Assembly: GCA_018296165.2 (NCBI GenBank)
Contig: JACKQL020000001.1
Coordinates: forward strand, 1,116,001 to 1,180,000
Length of the DNA: 64,000 nt
Source of the DNA: Termitomyces sp. T153
Taxonomy: Eukaryota > Basidiomycota > Agaricomycetes > Agaricales > Lyophyllaceae
Reading direction: 5' to 3'
Shown: piece after piece, positions 12,770 to 23,971 of the stretch
How positions within the stretch are numbered: the stretch's first letter is position 1
Layout: each line of letters opens with the position of its first letter
Program-made: the position numbers and the translations under genes
Notes under the pieces: generated by a model
Database searches by the model: none
Seen by the model: only the letters and a program-made list of their open reading frames with translations
What the model was told of the DNA's origin: nothing

Positions 12770-13947
12770 GTTTCAACAGGCCCCCTAGGAACACCCTCTG
12801 CATTTCTTTTCCCCGTCTTGTCGTCGTCGGCCCATACAGCAGACAGTCGGCCGCAAACTTTCCCCCTCCTTCCTCACTCTCTGCCATGTCCAGTGCATAA
12901 AACACCCCTCCCAGATGCGGCATTAGCCCATACATAACCCGGTTCTGCATGTACACTATGTATAGTCAGTGCACGACAACACAAATCGGGCATTCACCAA
13001 AAACCTTGTGTATTATAATACAAAGTCCAAGGATCACCCACCAATCGCCTATTCAACCAATCATTCAACACACGTTTCTTGCGGTCCGGACATCCCGCGT
13101 CCATCAGCCAACTCCCATGCCACACCACCACTGGTCGCTTTTTCGAGCCGAGGCCTGCGAGCACATGCAGCGCACGCACGGTCGACGGAAGGAACCGCGT
13201 CAACGTCGCGTGTACTGCCGCATTGACTACAGGCGCCCCATCAACATACGTTGGCTGGTCTGGAAACGTCCAATTTCCAGTCTCGTAGGTCGATACCGGT
13301 GCGGGCAACGGCCCGTGGTTCAGCACGATCATATCTGCGTATCGGGCTTGACGCAGCCAATACGCATTGTGCACGCGCACACCTGTGAAGTCATCCACTA
13401 TAGGCTGTGTATATGCCCGGTCTTTCGGGTCGTCGGCCGCATGCAGTGTGTATGAGCGAACGTAGCGGATGATGCAAGAGTTGGTCGCGAGGAGCTCGTC
13501 TTGATGTGGGAATTTCACGATTCGTCCCTTGTAGGTTGGTGTAGCGTTGCCGCAGACGTGGTGGAATGTGCAGAATTGGGGTCCGTTGCAGGCGAGCGAT
13601 CTGTTGGTATAAGGCTGAAGTGCGTCCAGCCAGAGCGTGTGTAGGTAGTATGTAGTTTCTGGGCCTATGAACAGCACGCGTTTACCGATGAGCGCTGTGC
13701 AGAGATGAGCTACGGTGGTCGATGTGTTGTCAGTCGTGCAGCGGTTGCTGGTTGTGCAGATGAGAGAATCCTGCAAGTCGTAGACCTCGTCGACATTGGC
13801 ACGCAGATGTTCCAAGATGGCCTGATCCAGAATGAGATCCACAGAAGATTTGAGTGCTGCTTGACGTCTAGAAGGCATGCACAAGTAGAGCCCGACGACG
13901 ACGAGGAGGACGAGGACGAGGAACGGGACGAGCCTGCTGCGGCGCAT
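12759..13947 (-). CDS. Type II membrane protein, weakly PMR5/TBL (SGNH)-like
   Basis: Two exons (13947-13005 and 12955-12759; 49-bp intron) give 379 aa. The ATG at 13947 gives a short basic head, RRSRLVPF, then a single hydroph­obic anchor (about residues 6-24). That is typical of a type II Golgi or plasma-membrane protein with a lumenal catalytic body. Visible blocks are GKRVLFIGPETTYYLHTLWL, FCTFHHVCGN, a central NHGPLPAP, a VVVWHGSW strand end and, in exon 2, DCLLYG. The order resembles fungal relatives of plant PMR5/TBL polysaccharide O-acetyltransferases, but the GDS serine is replaced by GPE. Catalytic activity is therefore doubtful and the assignment is tentative. The gene shares a 93-bp divergent spacer with the lipase gene, and its stop overlaps the convergent IMPACT-family gene by 11 bp. 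Confidence 0.6.
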
Positions 13948-14046
13948 GATGATGAGAGACGACGCGACGGACGCGATACGCCATAAAATCACGTGGCTCT
14001 CACATGACGCTCACATGACACTCCTGGGGTTGGACATCACATGACG
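13948..14046. promoter_or_regulatory. Divergent promoter with repeated TCACATGAC motifs
   Basis: Between the two start codons lie ATCACGTGG and three copies of TCACATGAC (from about 14000, 14010 and 14037). Each contains a CANNTG E-box core. The last copy overlaps the lipase start codon itself. E-boxes are bound by bHLH factors; which factor acts here is unknown. Confidence 0.5.
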
Positions 14047-15562
14047 CACTTGGCCATGCCTCTGCCGTTCCTCGGGCGGCTCTCTCTGCGCGAATACGCC
14101 GCCGTCGTCGCAGGCTTCTCCTTTGTCGTCTTCGAGGCTCTCCTGCACATCGTCGTCGCCTTCCTCCCCACTCCCATCATCCGCTGGTTCTACAACCGCT
14201 CTCGCACCCTCTTCAACTCCCTCAACCCAGCCCAGTCCCCGCCCCGTCGACCCAAGTCCGACGAACTCAGGGCCGCCGAACGCGTGCTTAGGGCTAGGGA
14301 CTTTGTTGATTTATGCAGGATATATGGGTATGCGCCCGAGGAGCATGTCGTGCTCACCAAGGACGGCTATCTCCTCGGCCTGCATCGTCTGCCTGCACCC
14401 AAGGGCGAGCAGAGGGTCGGCAGGAATACGAGCACGGGCAAGCCGGTGGTGTATTTGCACCATGGGCTGCTTATGAATAGCGAGGTGTGGGTGTGCTTGA
14501 CGGACGAGCAGCGCGCCCTGCCGTTTGTGCTTGCGCAGCAGGGGTATGATGTCTGGCTCGGAAACAATCGGTTTGTTGTTGATCGTGTCTCGTGTCGTTC
14601 CAGCGGTTGATCACTATTCCATGACAGAGGCAACAAGTACTCCAAAAAATCTATCCACAACGGTCCCAACTCGAGCGCATTTTGGGACTTTAGCATCGAC
14701 GAGTTCGCATGGCATGACATTCCCGATTCCATAGAATACATCCTCGACATCACAAAGTCTGCCAAGCTGAGTTACATTGGATTTAGCCAGGGCACTGCAC
14801 AGGCGTTTGCAGCCCTCAGTATCCATCCCCGGCTCAACGAAAAAATTAATGTCTTCATTGCTCTTGCGCCCGCTTTGAGCCCGGCCGGTCTCGCCAACAA
14901 CATCGTAGACGGCCTAATGAAAGCTTCGTGAGTGCCTCCTCTCCACACCAGCTCGTCATGTATCGACTCCCCGACACAGACCAGCGCTCCTCTTCCTCTT
15001 CTTCGGTCGCAAAGCCATCCTCTCTTCCGCCACAATGTGGCAATCCATCGTCTACCCGCCCCTCTTCGCCAAAGTCATCTCCACGTCCCTCGTCTTCCTT
15101 TTCAACTGGCGCTCCCTCAACATCACACGAGACCAGCGAACAGCCGCCTTTGCGCACCTCTACTCGTTCGCCAGCGTCAAGGCCGTCGTGCACTGGTTCC
15201 AGATCATGCGCAACGGCGCGTTCCAGATGTATGACGACGATACGCCGCCCGTGTTCAGAGTCCGATCCGCTGTATCCGCTTACCACCCCGCGCGGTTCCC
15301 CACAAAGAACATCGCTGCGCCGGTGGTGCTCATGTATGGAGACGTGGATTCGTTGGTCGATGTCGACGTGATGCGGACTCAGCTACCGCCGCATACGGTC
15401 GTGCATCGTCTGAGGGGGTACGAGCATCTTGATGTGCTCTGGGGAAAAGACGTGCATAAGGATGTGATTCCGCATGTGTTGGAGTATCTCAAGGCACCTT
15501 GTGAACAAGATGCTATTTCAGACGAGTCGCACACGGTTGTCCGGCTCGACGAGAACAGGTAA
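14041..15562 (+). CDS. Steryl ester hydrolase / acid-lipase-family AB-hydrolase (TGL1/YEH-like)
   Basis: Three exons (14041-14570, 14628-14927, 14980-15562) give 470 aa. An N-terminal hydrophobic segment (about residues 16-45, YAAVVAGFSFVVFEALLHIVVAFLP region) is likely the membrane or lipid-droplet anchor. The AB-hydrolase-lipase domain follows. It has a YGY-PEEHVVLTKDGYLLGLHR entry strand, oxyanion segment VYLHHGLL, the WLGNNRGNKYS block, nucleophile elbow GFSQG, acid loop MYGDVDSLVD and catalytic histidine in LRGYEHLDVLWG. These match yeast Tgl1/Yeh1/Yeh2, which hydrolyse steryl esters. The second hydrophobic patch PALLFLFFG is also family-typical. Introns are 52-57 bp. Substrate is inferred from family membership. 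Confidence 0.85.
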
Positions 15563-15661
15563 CCGAGTCTGAATTTGGTCCCATATAATCACGCGTGATC
15601 ATGGACTATAATTGTACGCTAGCTGTATAAGTACTCGTAATAAGAACTTGACGCCGTCAAT

Positions 15662-17143
15662 ATGTTGCAGGAGCAAAGCAAGCTGCTATCGCTTAGTGAT
15701 GAAGTCATTCTTCTCATCTTGGGCTTGACGTCCAACCCCGTGCTTATAGTGATAGCCAAAACTTGCCGTCGGCTGTATTACCTTGCTCTGCCCGTCTACT
15801 TCCAACGATATGGTATCCAGTCCAACCCTGCGCCCAGGTCTTTGGTCCTCTGCGACAGGACTCTCCGCGCACTCCCTGGCCTGACTGCCGCCTTCTTCAT
15901 AACATCGGTCGACGACCTCTTGTGCAAGTTCCCAGGCCCTGAGGAATACTGCTTCTCAAAGGGCGTGAGGGACCTCCACCGGTTTGTACACCGGCTCTCT
16001 GGTGTCTCTAGCGTCTCGTTGGACATCAGCAACATCGACACGCGCTGGACCAGCGGTCTCGCAACTGCTGTAAGCGACGCTTGGAAGCCGAGGTTCATAC
16101 GCCTGCTAGACACGATGTTGGAGCGGGGCTGCAGCTCACTTACTATTGCTTACGGCCACTTCAACGTCGCGCCGTCACTACTGACTCGAAGACGGATGGA
16201 AGAGCCCAAAGCCGAGAGGACGTTTCTGGGACGAGTCCCTCTGCTCTCTCTGTTTCGCAGAAAGCAAGCCTCGAAGGTCAATATGCGAGCGGGAAGCAAG
16301 CTGAGCTCTTTGTGTATACACTCCAACATGCTCCTCTCGCCGCCGTTCTATGAGTGGACGCTGCAGACGCTCCATGCAAATCCCATCACTTCCCTCTCCT
16401 TCCGCGTCTCCGGCCTCTCGCAGGACGCCTGGGCCCGACTCCTCAGCGCCCTCACCCTCCCATCTCTCGCCTCCTTCTCCCCAGAAAACAGCGGCATCAC
16501 CTTCCCCGCCCTCCTCGCCTTCCTCCAGCGCCACCCTACAATAACCACACTAAACTTGCACCCCCACGTCCCCCATGCCTGCAGCAGACTTCCCAAACCC
16601 AAGTCACAGGACAAAAAGAACAACCTTTTGCCGCGCCTCGTCGCCCTCGGGGGGTGCCCGAAGAACGTCACGGCCCTCCTGAGCCACCTCCACCCCGACA
16701 CGGCCCTGCGCGTGCAGAAAATCACCCTCGTGCTCCACATGGACCAGCACGTCTTCCACCCGTCCGACTTTGCTGCGCTCAGCGCGCAGATCATGGACGT
16801 GGTTAAAGGCAAAGGCGTGCGGCCCACGTCTCTCGCGCTGAGGTTCTTGGTCCCATACGAGATGCTCCACCCGCCCCTTGCGCTGGAGAATGATGGCCGG
16901 TCGTTGAGGGAGTTGTCGGGCAGCGTGAGGACTCTCGCGTTTAGCACGGATGGGCAGTATGCGTTTGCGCGGTGGGTTATGCCCCGCTTGCCTGCGTGGC
17001 TTGGCGCGAATTTTGTCCAGCTGAGGAACGTGTGGTTAAGTGAGGACTGTGTGGCAGGTGTTCAAGATGTGTGCGGGGTAGTGCAGTCGATTAAAGAGTG
17101 TACGGGGGTGGAGAACGTTGTGTTGAGGGACATGGTCACCTAG
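15662..17143 (+). CDS. F-box/LRR-like protein, uncharacterised
   Basis: Uninterrupted 493-aa frame from the ATG at 15662, which is unusual here because most neighbours are heavily spliced. The N-terminus SLSDEVILLILGLTSNPVLIVIAKTCRRLYYLALP has F-box character, and the rest is Leu-rich with helix-strand periodicity (for example LRELSGSVRTLAFSTDG) as in Agaricomycete F-box/LRR families. These are expected to be substrate adaptors of SCF ubiquitin ligases, but no substrate can be named. It is convergent with PXR1, with 54 bp between stop codons. Confidence 0.65.
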   Translation: MLQEQSKLLSLSDEVILLILGLTSNPVLIVIAKTCRRLYYLALPVYFQRYGIQSNPAPRSLVLCDRTLRALPGLTAAFFITSVDDLLCKFPGPEEYCFSKGVRDLHRFVHRLSGVSSVSLDISNIDTRWTSGLATAVSDAWKPRFIRLLDTMLERGCSSLTIAYGHFNVAPSLLTRRRMEEPKAERTFLGRVPLLSLFRRKQASKVNMRAGSKLSSLCIHSNMLLSPPFYEWTLQTLHANPITSLSFRVSGLSQDAWARLLSALTLPSLASFSPENSGITFPALLAFLQRHPTITTLNLHPHVPHACSRLPKPKSQDKKNNLLPRLVALGGCPKNVTALLSHLHPDTALRVQKITLVLHMDQHVFHPSDFAALSAQIMDVVKGKGVRPTSLALRFLVPYEMLHPPLALENDGRSLRELSGSVRTLAFSTDGQYAFARWVMPRLPAWLGANFVQLRNVWLSEDCVAGVQDVCGVVQSIKECTGVENVVLRDMVT

Positions 17144-17197
17144 CGCAAAGCATTCTATAGCGGGGGTATACATGCTGATCGGGGGTACATAATAACA

Positions 17198-18622
17198 TCA
17201 CTCCTCGCGATTCTTCCTCTCTTTCCGAAGTCGCCGCCGCTCCTCATTCGACAAGACCGCTGTTCCCTCTTCTTCTTCAACAGCCTCGTGTCCATCTTTC
17301 CGGCGCTTTTCCTTCTTGCTCTTTTGGTCAGTGGCGGACTCGTGGTCCTCTCCAGCCTCCTCCCGCGCAGCCTTCTGTCGCTTCCTTTCCTTCTTTTCCT
17401 TCTTCCTGAGCGCACGCGCTGCCTCGCTTTCCTCATCTTCTCCTGATTCCTTCTTCCGCTTCTCCTTTTTCGTCTTCGTGGAGACTTCAGAACCTGACGA
17501 CGGTGTCGATTCTTCGGCCAATGGAGTTGTAGAGGACGCTGTTGGGAAAAGGAACGAAGACGACATCAACGAAGAAAATTTGGACAGCCCGATCCGTTGG
17601 GTCTCTGCGTCAGCAGTTTCTAAATCCATTTTCAAACGCGAGGCCCCCAGGCCAATTCTAGGCATGTCATACGCATCTTCTTCTTTGGAATCAGGTGTGC
17701 TCGTGAGGGATGATTGAGTCCCGGATTTGGACGATTTAGCGAGTAGCTTCTCTTTGAAGTAGTCCGCGACGCTTTTAGTAGATGTTGTTAGTTTTTCGAG
17801 GGTCATGGCACCATCTTCAATCGGAGTGAGCTTCCCGCCAATTGGGGTCTCGGAACCTGAGGATGTAGATGGTGTAGGTGCGATACCCAGAATTTCGGCT
17901 ATGTGTACAGATGATTTGGAGGCAATCGATTTGGATGCGATAGCTCGTGCACGGTGACTAGAGTCCGGCTTCAGTCAATGTTCGTCAGGGAAATGAGTTG
18001 AAAAAACTTACGCTCTGTTTCGAGGAACGAATGGTCTGGCAGGTGCGGCAGGCTCTGCAATTTTCGCGCCGTCCTCCTGGGTTTGAGTGACCTCCACACC
18101 ATTTTCCGAGTCCTTCTTTCGCTTTTTCTTCGCCTTTTCCTCAGACTTCCCCTCCTTCTTCTCCCTCCGTTTCCGCTTCCTTTCCGTCTCACTACACTCG
18201 CCGTCTTCCTCAACCACAGTTCCCACATTCTCCACCTCCTCCTCCGCAGCATTCGATTCAGCCTGAACATTGTTCTCATTCAGCCTCTTCAAGAGATTCT
18301 CAAAATCCCTGTTTTGCTTCCACGCAATTCCATTGGGGTCCTTTTGGTGCGCGGCACCGATACCTAACATATCAAGCTTATGGGTGACTTTTATATGAGA
18401 GGTCCGTCCTTCGCCATGTACTCCAAGGCCTTTGGAAGCGTCCCATCCAAATTTTGAGAGGTAACTGGAGCCAAATTTCGCCGCATCTATTGGTGGTGGG
18501 CTTTTTTGTTTAGCACAAGAGTTCTTTGATGTTATCGTGAAGTAAAACTGACCGTCTGCCCAGGCGAGATTACGAGGATCAGCAGCAATGCGCTGCTTGA
18601 CTCTCCTCCCTGCGAGTCCCAT
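17198..18622 (-). CDS. PXR1: PinX1-related G-patch protein
   Basis: Three exons (18622-18553, 18486-18012, 17957-17198) give 434 aa. The N-terminus MGLAGRRVKQRIAADPRNLAWADDAAKFG runs into a G-patch (SYLSKFGWDASKGLGVHGEG) and then a SHIKVTHKLDMLGIGA block. This order is diagnostic for yeast Pxr1/Gno1, a nucleolar protein that stimulates the Prp43 helicase in rRNA and snoRNA processing and is related to human PINX1. The middle and C-terminus are Lys/Glu-rich with repeated KKEKRKK-type nucleolar-localisation-like stretches. A second conserved piece, AHRARAIASKSIA, starts in exon 3. The spliced intron 1 (66 bp) restores the WADDAAKFG motif. Confidence 0.9.
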
Positions 18623-18868
18623 TTAATTTGCAAAATAAAAACAAACGTTGTTTTCGGATTCCTTTTTTGTATATGGATGTGATGGTGATTTGTAAGCGGG
18701 ACATTTGAGTTTTAGCGTTAACTTCAAGGTAAGTAGAAGTCCCGTAAGGAGTGCTAGTAAAATATACAAAATCATGACATGAACAAGGAAAACTTGGTTC
18801 CAGAAGCCTAAGAGATACGTATAAGGAAGAGCAGGATAATATCGCGAAGTTCGAACGACGGTTGCCAT

Positions 18869-20950
18869 TCAAATGTCCATGCACCAAAGTTCCAACTTTC
18901 CCTCGGGTTTGCCCCTGGAGGTTTCCCGTGCCGTTTCAATAGCAAGCTCATAATCAGATTCGTCCCTCAAAGTGACTTTGCCACCGTCCTCGTCTTTGAA
19001 TTTGATCCCGAGGCCGTTGACACTCTTGTCAAACTTGGTAGTGAGTTTCTTCATGAATTCTTCAAACGGCATTTCAGGACTTAAAGTCATGCCACGAACA
19101 TCGTCCTGATAGTGGAGCTAGTGGAAAAATGAGACGAGTTCTTGTATCCAGAATGAAAGTACGGCTTACTTTGACGCGGATCTTGACCAGCTCAAATGGA
19201 ATGTCCTCAAAGTCACCACTCACGTAGCCTTCCTCCTCGTCATATGTGCTCTGGCCACGACTGCGTGTAGTACCTCGTCTTGTAACCTTCCGGCGAACTC
19301 CGCCAGTATACGAATTGGGAAGATAGTTGCTAGGAGCACGAGAGCCCGATCGCGAGAGTGAGTAATTCGAGCTCACGGTTGACTGAGCCCACGCAGAAAC
19401 GCGCTCAGGTGGAACAGCCGGCACACCTCCACTGCGGATGGGTAGAATGTAAGGCACATCCTCACCACCGTTATTACTGTACGAATCGAGGTAGTCATCG
19501 TAAAACTCGGTGAGCCGATTATCTGACTCTAGAAAACGAGTGTCAGTACTTTTGTTCAACTCAAAACAATATCTTATCAGACCTTGAGCGGAGGGTGCTG
19601 GTGCTTGTGGACTGATAACAGGGCGCTTAATACTCAAACCTCGTACGGGGCCACCAAATGGATGTGGTTGCTTTAAACTGTTACTTCTGGCTGGGGCAGA
19701 AACAGGCGGAGCCCGCAATGAGGTCGGAGAGGGTTCTTTCCCGGACGTCAGTTCGTGGGCATTGGTAGGGACGTTGAGGGTAGTCTTCGAACGTTCCAGT
19801 ACAGGTGCGGCCGAAAACGGCGTTTCTTCGTTCGCGGATTCTAGGATAGCCACGATCAGACGAAAGGCACGAGTAAAATGAATGACTGGACCCACTGGAA
19901 GATCCTGCAGGGGCAGTTGCACTGCGATTGAGGTTGCCTTGGCCAACAGCTGAATTGAGGTCTGTGCGATCAACGAATATACCGCTGGGCGATATGCCTT
20001 GCTTTAAGCGAGTACTACCCGTGAAGGTGGTGAAGGTATCTTCAAGATCACTAGCTGCGACTAGTTTCTAAGCAAGTTTGAGAACTTGTTCTGAGAGGAT
20101 AAACCGGAGATAGCCTACAGCTTTACCCATGTAGTCCTTGGTCACGGCATTCTTCAACTTTTTCTCGGAAGGTCGATAAAGCACTCCAACAGGCTGAGAG
20201 AAGCGGATCAGAAATCAAGGTCTTAGAGAGGAAAAAGTGACCCTGAGAGACTCACAACACTGAACACCGTATAACCTTCCCCTCGATCTTGGATAGCATC
20301 GTCGATGACGTTGTGTTCCTCAGTTGCCTTTTCTCCCCTCGCTCGCTCCATTCCCGCCAATCCGTCTTGCATGCGACCGAAATAGATCTGGGATAGGCCT
20401 TGATTGAAGAGTACCTCAGCCGAATATAGTCGAAATTTGAGACCAAGCTGTTCATAATTGCTGCGATGGAATTGTGAGTGGTCAATGCGGTTGATAACAA
20501 TAACAATAAAGTGGACGTACATATTCTGGTTCCCCCTCAAATATTGGAAGGCGTCCTCGAAATTCTTGTCCGCCAAATCGTACCGGGTAAGCAGGAAGTT
20601 GGATACTCCGCACTGAAAGTATCTGGTATTCAAGTCAGGATCGAATTCGTGGATCGGTGAAAGAGAACTCAGACTGACGCAACAGCGAGGTATTGATCGA
20701 GACTAGTAGCTTCCATGAATCGCTCAACAGCAGCTTCATGCTCCCCGAGCGTTGCGTATATAAGCCCCATGTTGAACAGAATCTTGGAAGAATCAGCAAT
20801 TCGCTGCAATATCGAGATCAGTGGTGTTTGCAAGCCAAAGTGACACTAGTGTCAACGCACGGTGAAGAGATCGAGTGACTTCTCAAAGTCCTCCTCATCG
20901 TATGACTTGAGAGCAGCAGCCCATGTTTCCAGTTCAGCTTTAAGAGACAT
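18869..20950 (-). CDS. noxR: NADPH oxidase regulator NoxR (p67phox-like)
   Basis: Nine exons (20950-20861, 20803-20679, 20622-20521, 20460-20256, 20193-20119, 20067-19896, 19840-19583, 19528-19170, 19117-18869) give 544 aa. TPR repeats fill residues 1 to about 175, with blocks ETWAAALKSYDEEDFEKSLDL, LFNMGLIYATLGEHEAAVERF and YFQCGVSNFLLTRYDLADKNF. They are followed by the VPVGVLYRPSEKKLKNAVTKDY activation-type segment. A Ser/Pro-rich linker follows. The C-terminal ~80 residues form a PB1 domain (FEEFMKKLTTKFDKSV, then KDEDGGKVTLRDESDYELAIE with the acidic OPCA motif). This is the fungal NoxR layout. NoxR binds Rac and activates NoxA/NoxB for ROS signalling in hyphal and fruiting development. 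All introns are 51-62 bp. It is complete and appears functional, and is the last intact gene before the transposon island. Confidence 0.92.
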
Positions 20951-21275
20951 GGCCAGCCAATGATGGGTTCTGGGGGTTAAAAGAGTGGATAGAAGTATAA
21001 AAGATTACAAGAGAAAAGAAAGAAAGAAAGAAAAATGAAACGAGACACAGTCTCCGAACTTCGAAGGTGCAAGAGTAGAAGAAACGGTATATGATGGTGG
21101 GGGTATATAACCTTCGCGACAGTCTTTGATTGTTGACAATGTTGTTGCCAAGACCTACTTGCTAACAAAACAAATTCACTATCAACTCGGTGTAGACCGT
21201 CCACACCCCCACGCTATCATTATTATTATTCTCTCTCGTCTAGGTTCATCCAGACATCATTCCAGACACTCCAGA
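20951..21275. other. noxR upstream region
   Basis: No gene is seen. A purine-rich run (GAAAAGAAAGAAAGAAAG, about 21012-21030) and a GGGTATATAA TATA-like box on the plus strand near 21100 are the only notable elements. The TATA-like box may serve the truncated plus-strand gene at 21276. Confidence 0.4.
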
Positions 21276-21413
21276 ATGGCGAGCCCGACCCCGTCATCAG
21301 TCTACAACACGTTTCATTGGTGGTCAAAAATGGTCATATTGACCAGAACAAATAAGCGATGTCTGACGCTTGTCATCCTTTCACATGGCAAGTTCATAGA
21401 CCTCCCAACTTGA
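21276..21413 (+). pseudogene. 5' fragment of a gene cut off by repeats
   Basis: A frame of 45 codons begins with a good ATG: MASPTPSSVYNTFHWWSK, then a LTLVILSHGK strand. The pattern of an HWWSKM-like motif followed by R-L-T-L-V-I-L-S/G-H-G matches, from memory, the start of a multicopy family of uncharacterised Agaricomycete proteins. Base composition switches to AT-rich, CpG-free DNA immediately downstream, and no continuing exon is visible. I read it as the 5' end of a gene whose body was replaced or separated by the transposon island. Confidence 0.4.
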
Positions 21414-23971
21414 ATGCTGTCTTCCATTATTAGTGCCATTATTGAGGCATCATTTATTGTTATCTATTGAACTTGTTGCTCTTTATTCTACTCCAAAATT
21501 TTCCTTTCCCATTTGAAATTTACTTCTTATTTGGGTTATCATAATTTGATGATAACTCATACATCCTAATAGTATAAATACATCTCTTCCTTTGTTGCAT
21601 CCCAAGCAGACAAAATGTAATTATTGCTTTTTGGTTGGTAGTATTTGTATTTTGCCATGCTATTGAACACATTGGAATTATGTAATATTTTGTTCCACAC
21701 TTTAGGCTATACTTTGTACAAGGTCCCTCCACTACTTTCTCCTCCAATGGCAACAATGATTGTACTGCCACTGCTCCTTTATGTACATTGTCAAGCAGGA
21801 TTTTGCTTGAATATCTATCCCCGGCCTCAGACTTGGCAGCTCTAACATTGACATGCCCAAGTATATCCAGCACAATCTTATTTTCTAGCATGATCACCTG
21901 TGAGCATCTTCCCCCATTATCTTCATTTGTTTCTACATTCACACCAGAATGGTATCACTGGTGAAATGAGAGGGAGGATGGAGTGTTTGATTGAGTGGAT
22001 GATTGGAGTTTTTATAGGGATGGTGATAAGACCCTATTCCTGCTAAGCACTGATTTCTGTTACTTACTATGTTTTTGGTGACTTCCACATTTCCTGGTTT
22101 CCACATGGACATAATGGACATGTGACAAAGTCACATGTGGTCTAGGTTTTCAGCCCATCAGATGACTCTCCCTTTATGACAACTGGTGACCTCTAGCAAC
22201 TCCTAGCAAAGTTACCAATCATATTTCTTTTCTTGGTATTATTGATATGGTTTGCTTGTTACTTCATTTAGTTTTATTTACTTACTACATGACACCCTAG
22301 TAACTGGCATACTGACTCTCATTCCAGGTGTCAACTTTAGCTACATTTTGTGTTACTTACTTTCACATGGCATTCCTCCTGACTCACCTATGTTGCTAGC
22401 AACCAGTTCCCTGTTGTTGGCTCCTTTTTGTTTCATTAGTTTTACTTACTATAAATACTGTCATGTTTTCTATACTATCATTGAAGAATCATACCTTGTT
22501 ATTAGCCCCAGACTTCAGATTTAAGTCTTGCAACTTGAAAGTCTCTTCTTTCACCCTAGTGCTCTCTCTATTGAGTTAGCATCCTTGTTGTTTTGCTAAT
22601 ACCACCTCAAGGTACTATTTTGTCAAATCTATGTTTAGTGCTAGCACCTATGGCCAGTTTCATTTTGTTATTGTTCCCCTTTGCTATGCTAATGCCCTTT
22701 GCTATTCCTAGTGCCTCTCTGGTCCAGCATCACTAGCAACCTCTGCTTGGCAACTTAGCACTCACTCTAGTTGGGTTTACCTGCAGAGTCCCTCTCTTTG
22801 CTACCACTTTCTACCAACCTCACACTAGTGACCTAGCATCATTTGTACTTAGTGGGCTTTCTGGGACCTAGCTTGACTTGCACCCTCATTTCTATAGTCT
22901 GTTCACACTCTACTTGAAAAACTGCTGGTTGTTGTGTCCTCTGCACAGCAGCTAGGCAGCAACAGACATCATCAATGGACTTATTTTGAAGTTGAAAGAT
23001 ATAGACAATGGCAATGTGGTGATAAGATCCTATATCCACTAAGCATGAATTCTCCTCCCCTTTTCCCCAAGACTATCAACTTCACCAATTTTCCTGAGTT
23101 CTATGTGATGCAATCAATAGTCATGTTACCAAGGCAAAGCTGGGTTGCAGAAAGCAGAAATGTGCTTATGCTATAATAGTGCATCAGGAGTTATCCTCCT
23201 AATGGGTATATATGCAGCCTATTGTTGTGACATGATAATAAGTTCACAAGTCATGAATACTGTTTTTTGTACTGGACTCACTTCAAAAGTTATATCAATG
23301 GCATTTGGCCAAGCCTTGAATGTTATGAATTGACAGGTGATCTGGCTGGTCTATTCAGAGATGCAAGTATTTCTGACATCAAAGATGATCAGGACCAACC
23401 AGGCAAAGAGGATTGTGACTAGAACATTGAATATTCCATATTGTCAAAAATCATGGAAGAACCAGATGTAGTATTTATCACCTGTGATGATGAGGATACT
23501 TTGCAAAAAAAGGCATCTGCAACAACTCATTATATATGTGGTGCATTTAATAAGAGATACAATTAGCCAAGATCTTGTGTCAGCTTTTTTCCTACAGCAG
23601 GTGAGTTTATTTTCTCCCACATAAAGTTATAAATGCTGAATATGTTATCAGTCATTGATCATAAAAACACAAAGAAAGTCTTAAGTAGAGAGATTGAAAG
23701 AGGATGCAGCTTGATACCTCAAGAATCTACAACTCCAATGCAAAGTATCAGTCACAACAAATCTGCTCACTTAGCCTGGCATTTTTGACAGACTGCATCT
23801 GCTGCAGTATATTTCCAATAGTAATTTCCATTGTCACTGACATGCTGTATCTGCCAGCATGCATTTCTAGTAAGAATTTCTGTCATTTCTGATAGAATCT
23901 TTGTCCTCCACTAGTGATACTTCTTTCTAGTACCTTCATCATTTTTGTTATACAGTCAAAACTCTCATAAC
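21414..23971. other. CpG-depleted AT-rich repeat debris
   Basis: No gene on either strand; only short random frames, the longest being 140 codons on the minus strand at 21942-21520 without a recognisable domain. CpG is almost absent for hundreds of bases at a time while TpG and CpA abound, the mark of old methylated transposon DNA. A 28-bp near-identical direct repeat (22022-22049 and 23018-23045, sharing GGTGATAAGA-CCTAT and CTAAGCA) suggests an old element of about 1 kb between or around the copies. Confidence 0.5.

Noticed and set aside
21520..21942. 140-codon minus-strand frame in the AT-rich region
   Set aside because: No recognisable domain, CpG-free repeat context, and the reported start is not supported by any family. 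Treated as chance or debris.
21949..21960. TGGTATCACTGG resembling a copia primer site (TGGTATCAGAGC)
   Set aside because: Only eight matching bases and no LTR edge or pol sequence beside it.
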